A DNA stretch of 64,000 bases from Clavibacter michiganensis subsp. insidiosus (lineage in GTDB: Bacteria > Actinomycetota > Actinomycetes > Actinomycetales > Microbacteriaceae). Each line of letters begins with the position of its first letter. Position 1 is the first letter of the stretch. Shown here piece after piece: positions 1-7,891 of this stretch. The DNA lies in assembly GCF_002240565.1 (NCBI RefSeq), contig NZ_MZMO01000001.1, forward strand, positions 806,001 through 870,000, in the 5' to 3' direction. Made by a program: the position numbers and the translations under genes. The notes below the pieces were generated by a model, which searched no databases, was not told the origin of the DNA, and saw only the letters and a program-made list of their open reading frames with translations.

Positions 1-848
1 AGTACCGGGACGCCGGCCTCGTCGGCGACGCCCTCGTGGAGGGCGTCGTCGCCGACCTCGCCGACCACCTGACGCCCGGCGGCGTCGCGCAGCTCCTCGG
101 CAACTGGGAGCACCGCGCCGGGGAGCCCGGCCTCGAGCGCGTCGCGGGCTGGCTCGATCGGGCGGCCGCGCGCACCGGATCCGGCCTCGACGCGTGGATC
201 GTCGAGCGCGAGGTGCAGGACGCGGCGCTGTACGCCGAGACGTGGATCCGCGACGGCGGCACCCGCGCCGGCACCCCCGAGTCGGAGGCCCTCATGGGCG
301 CCTGGCTCGACGACTTCGCCGCGCGCGGGGTCGACGGGGTCGGCTTCGGGTACCTCACCCTCCGCCGCCCGGCCGTGGGGGCGCCGACGCTCCGCCGGAT
401 CGAGCGGCTGCACAGCGGCCTCGGCCACAACCCGACCGGCCTGGGCGACCACCTCCAGGCCTCCCTCGCGGCGCACGACGCCCTCGCCGGCGTCGACGAC
501 CGCGCGCTCGCCGGGCTCGCGCTCGTGCTGGCCGGCGACGTCACGGAGGAGCGGCACTACTGGCCGGGCGCCGAGGATCCCACGGTCATGACGCTCCGCC
601 AGGGCGCCGGCTTCGGCCGCGAGGTGCCGCTCGACACGGGCCTCGCGGCGCTCGTCGGAGCGTGCGATGGGGAGCTCGCGGTGGGCGCCATCGTCGACGC
701 GGTCGCGCAGCTCACCGCGGTAGACGCCGACGCCCTGCGCGCGGAGCTGCTGCCGCGGATCCGCGGGCTCGTCGCCGACGGCTTCCTCCTGCTCCCGGGC
801 GCGACGACCGGTGACGCCCACGCCGACCGTCCAGGGCGCGACGCCTAG
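1..848 (+). CDS. Methyltransferase, C-terminal part (5' end outside window)
   Basis: The reading frame is open from base 3 and has no stop upstream, so the start lies before the window. A GTG at 36 is internal. The visible 280 or so residues begin with a stretch containing LTPGGVAQLLGNWEH, which looks like the late strands of a class I SAM-dependent methyltransferase fold. They end with a helical, winged-helix-like region (about 75 residues ending GLVADGFLLLPG). The SAM-binding GxGxG part would be upstream and cannot be seen. I read it as an actinobacterial methyltransferase of unknown substrate; the family call rests on memory of similar C-termini and is moderate. The TAG stop overlaps the -10 element of the next gene. 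Confidence 0.6.
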   Translation, partial: YRDAGLVGDALVEGVVADLADHLTPGGVAQLLGNWEHRAGEPGLERVAGWLDRAAARTGSGLDAWIVEREVQDAALYAETWIRDGGTRAGTPESEALMGAWLDDFAARGVDGVGFGYLTLRRPAVGAPTLRRIERLHSGLGHNPTGLGDHLQASLAAHDALAGVDDRALAGLALVLAGDVTEERHYWPGAEDPTVMTLRQGAGFGREVPLDTGLAALVGACDGELAVGAIVDAVAQLTAVDADALRAELLPRIRGLVADGFLLLPGATTGDAHADRPGRDA

Positions 849-851
849 GAT
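846..851 (+). promoter_or_regulatory. -10 element of a leaderless promoter for the DUF3054 gene
   Basis: TAGGAT ends 6 nt before the GTG at 858, and there is no Shine-Dalgarno. The hexamer overlaps the TAG stop of the upstream gene. The distance puts the transcription start on or next to the start codon. It is one of ten such arrangements in the window. Confidence 0.5.
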
Positions 852-857
852 CGCCGG

Positions 858-1253
858 GTGACTCCCCGAATGGCCCGCCGCGCCGCCCGTCCCGAGATCG
901 TCCGCGCCGTCGTGCTCGACGCCGCGCTCATCGTCGTCTTCGTCCTCATCGGCCGCGCGAGCCACGGCGAGGACCTCGCGCCGTCGGGCGTGCTCGGCAC
1001 CGCCTGGCCGTTCCTCGCGGGCGGGCTCGTCGGCTGGATTGTGGCGCGGGCCTGGCGCAGCCCGTCGCGCGTCGTGCCCACCGGCCTCCTGGTCTGGGGC
1101 GTGACGCTGGTCGTCGGGATGGTGCTCCGGGCGCTCAGCGGCGAGGGCGTGGTGGTGCCGTTCGTCATCACGACGGCGATCATCCTGGGGCTGCTGATGC
1201 TCGGCTGGCGCGCCGTCTCGGCCGTCGTCGTCCGTCGGCGCGCGCGGGCCTGA
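858..1253 (+). CDS. DUF3054 family integral membrane protein
   Basis: 131 aa. Four hydrophobic segments can be seen, at about residues 17-33, 47-62, 75-92 and 98-120, separated by short Arg-rich loops, with an Arg-rich C-terminus. Size and four-helix layout fit the DUF3054 family of small actinobacterial and archaeal membrane proteins, whose function is unknown. The GTG start is chosen because a TAGGAT -10 hexamer sits 6 nt upstream, implying leaderless translation. It lies 9 nt after the upstream methyltransferase gene, so both readthrough and its own promoter are possible. Confidence 0.75.
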   Translation: MTPRMARRAARPEIVRAVVLDAALIVVFVLIGRASHGEDLAPSGVLGTAWPFLAGGLVGWIVARAWRSPSRVVPTGLLVWGVTLVVGMVLRALSGEGVVVPFVITTAIILGLLMLGWRAVSAVVVRRRARA

Positions 1254-1272
1254 GCCCGCCGGCGGCCCCGCG

Positions 1273-1710
1273 TCAGGCGGCGGGTGGAGCGGGGGCCCCC
1301 GCCTCCATCACGGCGATGAGCGCCTTCGCGTAGGCCTCCTCGGCCTCGAGGTCGCGGTGCTCGACATCCTCGCCGTCGATCACGACGAGCACCACGTGCG
1401 CGCCGTCCTCCGCGCCGCCGATCTCGCGCCGGAGCGACCGGAAGGCCCCGCCGAGCAGCGTCCGGAGCTGGTCCTCGCGCGGGAGCCACAGGCTGTCCTC
1501 GAGCGCGACGGAGTCGAGCGCCCACTCGGTCGTGCCGTTGAAGCCGAGGACGGTGCCGGTCGCGTGCTCGTGCGCCTCGATCGTGAGCTCGCTGATGGTG
1601 AAGACGTCGGACTCGAAGCCCTGGCCGCGGATCCGGAACCGGTCGCCGGGCTCGGGGCTCCACTCGAGGCCGAGCTCCAGGAGGGTCGTGGCGTGCGCGG
1701 TGGAGATCAT
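1273..1710 (-). CDS. Conserved actinobacterial protein of unknown function
   Basis: 145 aa, no signal peptide and no membrane segment. The N-terminal 110 residues are mixed alpha/beta with recognisable stretches (GFNGTTEWALDSV, LWLPREDQLRTLLGG) that recur in a family common in Microbacteriaceae and Micrococcaceae. Databases often label this family a pilus assembly protein CpaE. Nothing here supports that: there is no P-loop or receiver domain. The C-terminus is Ala/Pro-rich. It converges with the DUF3054 gene (19-nt gap) and faces away from the LacI-type regulator. CATACT at 1717-1722 (minus strand) sits 6 nt before the ATG, so the transcript is probably leaderless. Confidence 0.7.
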   Translation of the reverse strand: MISTAHATTLLELGLEWSPEPGDRFRIRGQGFESDVFTISELTIEAHEHATGTVLGFNGTTEWALDSVALEDSLWLPREDQLRTLLGGAFRSLRREIGGAEDGAHVVLVVIDGEDVEHRDLEAEEAYAKALIAVMEAGAPAPPAA

Positions 1711-1716
1711 CCGTGC

Positions 1717-1722
1717 AGTATG
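1717..1722 (-). promoter_or_regulatory. -10 element of a leaderless promoter (gene ending at 1273)
   Basis: On the minus strand CATACT is followed by six bases and then ATG at 1710. No Shine-Dalgarno is present. Confidence 0.4.
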
Positions 1723-1828
1723 CCGGGCGCTCCCGGGCGCCGCCTCCGCGGGCGGGGGAATGCGGGTGCATTAGATTCGGGGCACCGCCCGCGGCAGACG
1801 CCGCCGCCGGTCGGACACGGGGAGGACC

Positions 1829-2830
1829 ATGCGCGCGACAGTGAAGGACCTCGCCGCGCGCGCCGGGGTCTCTCCGAAGACCGTGTCGAACGTGATCACC
1901 GGCCGCGTCGCCGTGAGCCCCGCGACCCGCGAGCGCGTCGAGCGGGCGGTCGCCGACCTCGACTACGTGCCGAACCTCTCCGCGCGCGGCCTCCGCAACG
2001 GGCGCACGGGCGTGATCGCGGTCGCCCTGCCCGACCTCGGCACCGCGTACTCCGCGGAGCTCGCGCACCACCTGGTGGAGGTCGCGCACGAGGCCGGCTA
2101 CAGCATCCAGATGGAGGAGACGGGCTCCCGGCCCGACCGCGAGCGCGACCTCATGTCGCGCGCGCGCGAGCACCTGGTCGACGGCGTGATCCTCAACCCC
2201 GTCCTCCTCTCGCGGAGCGCCATCGCGCGCGCCGAGTCGCTGCCGCCCGTCGTGGTGATCGGCGAGGTCGAGCAGGAGATCGTCGACCGTGTGCTCGTCG
2301 ACAGCGTCCAGGCGGCGTACGACATGACGTGCTTCCTCCTCGGCACGGGCGCCCGGCGCATCGCCGCGGTCGGCACGGCCACCCGCGAGGAGTCCGCGGC
2401 GGGCGATCTCCGCCGCATCGGCTACCGGCGCGCGATGGAGGAGGCGGGCGAGGCGCCCGTCGAGATCGACCGGACGGGCTGGAACAGCGCGTCAGGCGCC
2501 GAGGCCGTCGACGCCTGGCTGGCCGATGGCAACCCCCTCCCGGACGCGCTGTTCTGCTTCACCGACGGCCTCGCGTTCGGCGCCCTGCGCGCGCTCGCCG
2601 ACCACGGCATCCGCGTGCCCGAGGACATCCAGGTCGCGGGCTTCGACGACGTCGACCAGTCGCGCTTCTCGATCCCCACCCTCACCACCGTGCACTTCGA
2701 CATCCGCGCGTACGCGGAGGCCGCCGTCGGCCAGCTCGTGCGCCGGATCGAGGAGCGCGACGGCCCGCCCGTTCAGCTCGTCATCCCGCACCGCATCGTC
2801 GTCCGCGGTAGCACGCGCCCCTCCGCCTGA
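1829..2830 (+). CDS. LacI family transcriptional regulator
   Basis: 333 aa. Residues 1-55 form the LacI helix-turn-helix and hinge helix (TVKDLAARAGVSPKTVSNV, then YVPNLSARGLRNG). The rest is a periplasmic-binding-protein-like effector domain with the usual late motif DALFCFTDGLAFGALRAL and GFDDVDQSRFSIPTLTTV. A Shine-Dalgarno GGGGAGGA lies just before the ATG. It sits immediately upstream of, and in line with, the sugar ABC transporter and arabinofuranosidase genes. The effector is therefore probably arabinose or an arabino-oligosaccharide, and its target the palindrome at 2889-2906. The ligand is inferred from neighbours only. Confidence 0.93.
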   Translation: MRATVKDLAARAGVSPKTVSNVITGRVAVSPATRERVERAVADLDYVPNLSARGLRNGRTGVIAVALPDLGTAYSAELAHHLVEVAHEAGYSIQMEETGSRPDRERDLMSRAREHLVDGVILNPVLLSRSAIARAESLPPVVVIGEVEQEIVDRVLVDSVQAAYDMTCFLLGTGARRIAAVGTATREESAAGDLRRIGYRRAMEEAGEAPVEIDRTGWNSASGAEAVDAWLADGNPLPDALFCFTDGLAFGALRALADHGIRVPEDIQVAGFDDVDQSRFSIPTLTTVHFDIRAYAEAAVGQLVRRIEERDGPPVQLVIPHRIVVRGSTRPSA

Positions 2831-2888
2831 CACGGACTGCCGCTCCGCGAACGCCGGGCGGATCGCCGGGCGGAAACGTTGCGCTCCG

Positions 2889-2906
2889 CATTACAACGAT
2901 GTAATG
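2889..2906 (+). promoter_or_regulatory. LacI-type operator
   Basis: An 18-bp palindrome, CATTACAACGATGTAATG, has 7-bp perfect arms and a central CG, with mismatches only at positions 8 and 11. A central CG dyad is the hallmark of LacI-family operators. It overlaps a plausible -10 (TGTAAT at 2900-2905, with TTGCGC at 2879-2884 as a weak -35). It lies 26 nt upstream of the binding-protein start and downstream of the regulator, so it should repress the transporter genes rather than the regulator. Confidence 0.75.
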
Positions 2907-2932
2907 ATCACTGCATCACGAAGGAGTGGTCA

Positions 2933-4282
2933 ATGGATCCTGTTGCAGGAAAGGCCGGGGGACGTCCCTCGGCATGGTCGAGGCGTCAGATCCTCATGGG
3001 CGGAGCGGCAGCCCTGGGCGGCGCGTTCCTGGTCGGTGGCCTCTCCGGCTGCGCGCCCCAGGTGGCGTCGGCCGGCGGCATCGTCGACCTGAAGTACTGG
3101 CACCTGCTGTCCGGCGGCGACGGCATCCGCATGACGGAGATGGTGAAGGAGGCGAACGACTCCGGCGGCGGCTTCGACGTCACCGCCACCGTCCTCGCCT
3201 GGGGCCAGCCGTACTACACGAAGCTCGCCATGGCATCGGTCGGCGGGCGGGCGCCCGACGTCGCCGTCATGCATGCGGCGCGCGTGCCCGGCTTCGCGCC
3301 GGGCGGGCTGCTCGACCCGTGGGACACCGACAGGCTCGCCGAGCTCGGCGTCACCCAGGCCGACTTCGAGCCGCGCGTGTGGGACAAGGGCGTCGTCGAC
3401 GGGCAGCTGTACTCCATCGCCCTCGACAGCCACCCGTTCATCCTCATGTACAACACGGACATCGCGGCCCAGGCGGGCGTGCTGGGCGGCGACGGCCAGC
3501 TCGAGGAGATCACGTCGCCGGACCGGTTCCTCGAGGTCATGCGGGCGATGCAGGCCGTCACCGGCGAGCACGCCCTGAGCTACGGGTACCTCGGCGACGG
3601 CGCCCAGATGTGGCGAATGTTCTACACGTTCTACAAGCAGATGGGCGGCGACATGGAGCTGCCCACGGGCGGCCAGGTCGTCTACGACCGCGAAAAGGCC
3701 GTCGCGTCTCTCGAGTACATCCAGACCCTGCTCGACGGCACCATCGCCACCCCGAGCGGCGACGCCGGCACCGCGATCGCCGAGTTCGCGGGCGCCAAGA
3801 GCGGCGCCATCGTCACGGGCGTGTGGGAGCTCCCCACCTTCCAGAAGGCGGAGGTGCCCTTCGACGCGATGCCCATCCCGAACCTCTTCGGCACGCCGGC
3901 GACCTTCGCCGACTCCCATGCGTTCGTCCTGCCCCACCAGAGCTCGCCGGATCCGGTCAAGCGCGAGAGGACCTACCTCTTCGTCGCCGACCTCCTGAAG
4001 AACTCGCTCCAATGGGCGGGCGCCGGGCACATCCCGGCGTACAAGCCGATCATCGACAGCCCCGAGTACGCGGAGCTCCTGCCGCAGGCCCACTACGCGA
4101 ACGCGGCGCAGCAGATCGAGTACGACCCGGTGGCGTACTTCACCGGATCCGGCTCCGACTTCCAGACGTACTTCGCCGAGAACGTGCAGAACGTGTTCCT
4201 CGGGCGGCAGGAGGCGGGCAAGGGCATCGACGCCTTCATCCGGCAGATCGACGCGCTGCTCGCCAAGCCCAACCCCCTGTAG
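2933..4282 (+). CDS. Sugar ABC transporter substrate-binding lipoprotein
   Basis: 449 aa. The ATG at 2933 is preceded by AAGGAG with 6-nt spacing. An upstream in-frame start at 2879 would place the operator inside the coding region and is rejected. The N-terminus has a Tat-like pair (SRRQIL, Arg17-Arg18), a hydrophobic segment and a lipobox LSGC with Cys40, so a membrane-anchored lipoprotein is expected. The mature part has features of family 1 extracellular sugar-binding proteins (LKYWHLLSGGDG, then MAVxxDSHPFILMYNTD-like central region). First gene of a transporter and glycosidase operon; likely ligand arabino-oligosaccharides, by context. Confidence 0.92.
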   Translation: MDPVAGKAGGRPSAWSRRQILMGGAAALGGAFLVGGLSGCAPQVASAGGIVDLKYWHLLSGGDGIRMTEMVKEANDSGGGFDVTATVLAWGQPYYTKLAMASVGGRAPDVAVMHAARVPGFAPGGLLDPWDTDRLAELGVTQADFEPRVWDKGVVDGQLYSIALDSHPFILMYNTDIAAQAGVLGGDGQLEEITSPDRFLEVMRAMQAVTGEHALSYGYLGDGAQMWRMFYTFYKQMGGDMELPTGGQVVYDREKAVASLEYIQTLLDGTIATPSGDAGTAIAEFAGAKSGAIVTGVWELPTFQKAEVPFDAMPIPNLFGTPATFADSHAFVLPHQSSPDPVKRERTYLFVADLLKNSLQWAGAGHIPAYKPIIDSPEYAELLPQAHYANAAQQIEYDPVAYFTGSGSDFQTYFAENVQNVFLGRQEAGKGIDAFIRQIDALLAKPNPL

Positions 4283-4340
4283 CGCGCGACCGCGCGGCGC
4301 CGCGCCCCTCTTCCCAGCGAAACGACGAAGGAGTCCACTC

Positions 4341-5285
4341 GTGATGACAGCAGCACCACCCACCCCGGTCGCCCCCGCGGCCGGGTCCCCGTCCCCGCGG
4401 CCCGCCGCGGGCAGCCCGAAGGCGAAGGCCAAGGAGCAGACCCAGGGGATGCTCTTCATCGCCCCGTTCCTCATCACCTTCCTGCTCTTCCTCGTCTGGC
4501 CCGTGCTCTACGGCTTCTACCAGAGCCTCACCGGGCAGAGCCTCACGGGCGCGAACAGCGAGCTCATCGGCTTCGCGAACTACTTCGAGGCCTTCGGCGA
4601 CTCCCAGATGTGGCGCTCGCTCGGCAACACCGTGGTGTTCACGATCGCGAGCACCATCCCGCTCCTCGTCGTCGGCCTCGTGCTCGCGCTCCTCGTGAAC
4701 CTCGGGCTCCCCGGCCAGTGGCTCTGGCGGCTGGCGTTCTTCCTGCCGTTCTTGCTCGCGTCCACGGTCGTGTCGCTGTTCTGGCTCTGGATGTACAACC
4801 CGCAGCTCGGCGTCGTCAACGCGCTCGCCGGCGCGTTCGGCCTCCCGCAGCCCGCGTGGCTGCAGGACCCGAACCTCGCCATGACGAGCGTCGTCGTGAC
4901 CACCGTGTGGTGGACGGTCGGGTTCAACTTCCTCATCTACCTGGCGGCGCTGCAGAACATCCCCGACCAGCAGTACGAGGCGGCCGCGCTCGACGGCGCG
5001 GGGAAGTGGCGGCAGCTGTTCTCCATCACGATCCCGCAGCTCGCCCCGACGACCGCGCTCCTCGCGATCCTGCAGGTGCTCGCGTCGCTCAAGGTCTTCG
5101 ACCAGATCTACCAGATGACCGCGGGCGGCCCGGGCGGATCGACCCGGCCCATCGTCCAGTACGTCTTCGAGACCGGGTTCACCGGCTTCCGCTTCGGCTA
5201 CTCGGCCGCCATCTCCTACATCTTCTTCGCCCTGATCGTCGTGATCTCGGTCATCCAGTTCACCGCGACACGGAGGAAGTCATGA
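4341..5285 (+). CDS. Sugar ABC transporter permease (MalF-type)
   Basis: 314 aa. After a Pro/Ala-rich cytoplasmic head there are six hydrophobic segments, starting near LFIAPFLITFLLFLVWPVL. The EAA loop that docks the ATPase is seen as EAAALDGAGKWRQLFSITIP. An AAGGAG lies 7 nt before the GTG at 4341 and 10 nt before an ATG at 4344, so either start is possible. The stop overlaps the start of the next permease by 4 nt (ATGA), showing translational coupling. No ATPase gene is found in the cluster, so a shared MsiK-type ATPase encoded elsewhere is presumed. Confidence 0.93.
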   Translation: MMTAAPPTPVAPAAGSPSPRPAAGSPKAKAKEQTQGMLFIAPFLITFLLFLVWPVLYGFYQSLTGQSLTGANSELIGFANYFEAFGDSQMWRSLGNTVVFTIASTIPLLVVGLVLALLVNLGLPGQWLWRLAFFLPFLLASTVVSLFWLWMYNPQLGVVNALAGAFGLPQPAWLQDPNLAMTSVVVTTVWWTVGFNFLIYLAALQNIPDQQYEAAALDGAGKWRQLFSITIPQLAPTTALLAILQVLASLKVFDQIYQMTAGGPGGSTRPIVQYVFETGFTGFRFGYSAAISYIFFALIVVISVIQFTATRRKS

Positions 5286-6202
5286 CCACCGCCACCCGTC
5301 CCGCCTTCTCCTCCGGCACGCTCGCCCGGAGGCCCGCGACCAGCGCCGCCGCCCGCGAGGGCCGCACGGGCACGCCGCGGTTCGCCCCGTCGCGGATCGC
5401 CGCGCTCCTGATCCTCATCGTCCTCGCCGCCGCGTGGCTGCTGCCGTTCCTCTGGGCGGGGCTCACGTCGTTCAAGTCGGAGACCGACGCCGCGGCGTTC
5501 CCGGTCACCGTCTTCCCGGCGGGCGGGTTCACGCTCGACGCGTACGCCTCCGTGCTCAACGGCGGCACGATCCCGCTGTGGACCTGGAACAGCCTGCTCA
5601 CGAGCACCGTGATCACGGTCGTCGCGGTCGTGTTCTCGGCGCTCGCCGGCTACGCGCTCAGCCGCATCGACTTCCGCGGCCGCAAGGTGCTGATGGGCGC
5701 GATCGTGGCGTCGATCATCATCCCGCCGCAGATCCTGATCGTCCCGCTCTTCTACCAGATGCTGTCGTTCAACCTGGTGGACACCCTCTGGGCGGTGATC
5801 CTGCCGCAGATCGTGCAGCCCGCCATGGTGTTCATCCTGAAGGCGTTCTTCGACCAGATCCCGATCGAGCTCGAGGACGCCGCGCGCGTCGACGGCGCGG
5901 GGCGCGTGCGCGTGTTCCTGCAGATCGTGATGCCGCTGTCGCGCCCGATCCTCTCGGCGGTCGCGATCTTCGTCTTCATCGGCGCGTGGAACAACTTCCT
6001 CTGGCCGTTCATCGCCACGAACGACGCCACGCTCATGACCCTGCCGGTCGGCCTGCAGACGGTGAAGAACGCGTACGGGATCCAGTACGCGCAGAACATG
6101 GCCTCGGCCGTGCTCGCCGCGCTGCCGCTGATCCTGGTGTTCCTCTTCTTCCAGCGCCAGATCATCAAGGGCATATCGACCACAGGGTTCGGCGGACAGT
6201 GA
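5282..6202 (+). CDS. Carbohydrate ABC transporter permease (MalG-type)
   Basis: 306 aa. It starts at an ATG overlapping the previous stop. A Ser/Arg/Thr-rich head of about 40 residues precedes six membrane segments (first LLILIVLAAAWLLPFLW). The EAA loop reads ELEDAARVDGAGRVRVFLQIVMP, and the C-terminus FFQRQIIKGISTTGFGGQ is typical of MalG-type permeases (QRxxxxGxxxGxxKG-like). It pairs with the preceding permease to form the membrane channel for the sugar bound by the 2933 lipoprotein. It is followed after 82 nt by the arabinofuranosidase. Confidence 0.93.
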   Translation: MTTATRPAFSSGTLARRPATSAAAREGRTGTPRFAPSRIAALLILIVLAAAWLLPFLWAGLTSFKSETDAAAFPVTVFPAGGFTLDAYASVLNGGTIPLWTWNSLLTSTVITVVAVVFSALAGYALSRIDFRGRKVLMGAIVASIIIPPQILIVPLFYQMLSFNLVDTLWAVILPQIVQPAMVFILKAFFDQIPIELEDAARVDGAGRVRVFLQIVMPLSRPILSAVAIFVFIGAWNNFLWPFIATNDATLMTLPVGLQTVKNAYGIQYAQNMASAVLAALPLILVFLFFQRQIIKGISTTGFGGQ

Positions 6203-6284
6203 TGCCGCGCGACGACACCCCGACCCGCACCACCCATCCCGCCCGGGACGCACGCGCCCGGGCCCCGCGCCCAGGAGGACGCCC

Positions 6285-7823
6285 ATGACCCGCGCCCGCG
6301 TCACCATCGACCGCGACTTCACCATCGGCGACGTGCCCCGCCGGCTCTTCGGCTCCTTCGTCGAGCACATGGGCCGGTGCGTCTACAGCGGCATCTACGA
6401 GCCGGGCCACCCGACCGCGACGCCCGAGGGCTACCGGCAGGACGTGCTCGACCTCACCAAGGAGCTCGGCGCCACCGTCGTCCGCTACCCGGGCGGCAAC
6501 TTCGTCTCCGGCTACGACTGGGAGGACGGCGTCGGCCCCGTCGAGGACCGGCCCCGCCGCCTCGACGGTGCCTGGCACACCGTGGAGACGAACGCGTTCG
6601 GCCTGCACGAGTTCGTGGGCTGGTCCAAGGCCGCGGGCGTCGAGGTGATGGAGGCCGTCAACCTCGGCACGCGCGGCGTCGACGCGGCGCGCTCGCTCGT
6701 GGAGTACGCGAACCACCCCGGCGGATCCAAGTACTCCGACATGCGCCGGAGGAACGGCGCCGAGGAGCCCTTCGACATCCGGCTCTGGTGCCTCGGCAAC
6801 GAGATGGACGGGCCGTGGCAGATCGGCCACAAGACGGCCGACGAGTACGGCCGCCTCGCGCAGGAGGCGGGCAAGGCCATGCGGCTGGTGGATCCGCGCA
6901 TCGAGCTCGTCGCGTGCGGCAGCTCGAACTCGGGCATGCCGACGTTCGGCCAGTGGGAGCAGACCGTGCTCGGCCACACCTACGACGTCGTCGACTACGT
7001 CTCGCTGCACGCCTACTACTACGAGCACGAGGGAGACGTGCGGAGCTTCCTCGCGAGCGCCGTCGACATGGACTTCTTCATCGAATCGGTGGTCGCGACC
7101 GCGGACGCGACCGGCGCGCGCCTCAAGAACCGGAAGCGGATCGACCTCTCGTTCGACGAGTGGAACGTCTGGTACCAGCGCGGGCTCGACGGCGAGGACC
7201 AGCCCCACCGCATCGAGGAGGCGGGCTGGCGCGAGCATCCGCGGGTCATCGAGGACGAGTACAGCGTCACCGACGCGGTGGTGGTGGGCACGCTGCTCAA
7301 CTCGCTGCTGCGGCACGGCGACCGGGTGAAGATCGCGAACCAGGCGCAGCTCGTGAACGTGATCGCGCCGATCCGCAGCGAGGAGGGCGGGCCCGCCTGG
7401 CGCCAGTCCATCTTCTGGCCGTTCGCGCGCATGGCGCAGCTCGCGACGGGACGGATCCTCCAGGTCGAGGTCGACAGCGACCGCTACGACAACGACCGCT
7501 TCGGCACGGCCGACGTGGTCGACGTGAGCGCGACCTGGGACGACGAGGCCGGCACCGTCTCGCTGTTCCTCGCCAACCGCGGTCTCGAGGAGGACGCGTC
7601 CACCGAGGTCGCGCTCCGCGGTCTCGACGCCGGCCGGATCCTCCGGGCCGAGGTCCTGCGGGTGCCCGAGGGCGGCGACCGGCACTCGAGCAACACGCTG
7701 GAGTCGGGCGAGCAGGTCGGCCTCGTGCCGCTCGAGGGCGTGCACGCCGAGGGCGGGCGTCTCACGCTCACGCTGCCGGCGTTGTCCTGGGCGGTCGTGG
7801 TGCTGGACGTGACCCGCAGCTGA
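6285..7823 (+). CDS. Alpha-N-arabinofuranosidase, GH51
   Basis: 512 aa, normal length for GH51. It is a retaining enzyme that removes alpha-L-arabinofuranosyl groups from arabinoxylan or arabinan fragments. The GH51 acid/base is Glu173 in CLGNEMDG and the nucleophile Glu292 in SFDEWNVWY. The N-terminal RRLFGSFVEHMGRCVYSGIYEPGHP is a family signature, and the C-terminus forms the beta-sandwich. There is no signal peptide, so it acts in the cytoplasm on imported oligosaccharides, which fits its place at the end of the ABC transporter operon. A GGAGG-like site lies just before the ATG. A strong hairpin follows at 7834-7878. Confidence 0.95.
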   Translation: MTRARVTIDRDFTIGDVPRRLFGSFVEHMGRCVYSGIYEPGHPTATPEGYRQDVLDLTKELGATVVRYPGGNFVSGYDWEDGVGPVEDRPRRLDGAWHTVETNAFGLHEFVGWSKAAGVEVMEAVNLGTRGVDAARSLVEYANHPGGSKYSDMRRRNGAEEPFDIRLWCLGNEMDGPWQIGHKTADEYGRLAQEAGKAMRLVDPRIELVACGSSNSGMPTFGQWEQTVLGHTYDVVDYVSLHAYYYEHEGDVRSFLASAVDMDFFIESVVATADATGARLKNRKRIDLSFDEWNVWYQRGLDGEDQPHRIEEAGWREHPRVIEDEYSVTDAVVVGTLLNSLLRHGDRVKIANQAQLVNVIAPIRSEEGGPAWRQSIFWPFARMAQLATGRILQVEVDSDRYDNDRFGTADVVDVSATWDDEAGTVSLFLANRGLEEDASTEVALRGLDAGRILRAEVLRVPEGGDRHSSNTLESGEQVGLVPLEGVHAEGGRLTLTLPALSWAVVVLDVTRS

Positions 7824-7833
7824 CGCGCGCATG

Positions 7834-7878
7834 ACGGCGACGGCCCGCCCTGCGCGATGCAGGGCGGGCCGTCGCCGT
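7834..7878. terminator. Bidirectional hairpin terminator between convergent genes
   Basis: A perfect 19-bp inverted repeat (7834-7852 and 7860-7878) with a 7-nt loop lies between the arabinofuranosidase stop (7823) and the stop of the convergent protease gene (7892). There is no U-tract on either strand, as is common in high-GC actinobacteria. Confidence 0.8.
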
Positions 7879-7891
7879 GGGGAGGAGCCGA

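Noticed and set aside
1273..1710. Pilus assembly protein CpaE
   Set aside because: This label is often given to the family, but the 145-aa sequence has no P-loop, receiver domain or pilus context.
1761..1800. Second operator near the LacI gene start (GGTGC/GCACC)
   Set aside because: The arms are only 5 bp in GC-rich sequence, and the dyad does not resemble the 2889-2906 operator.
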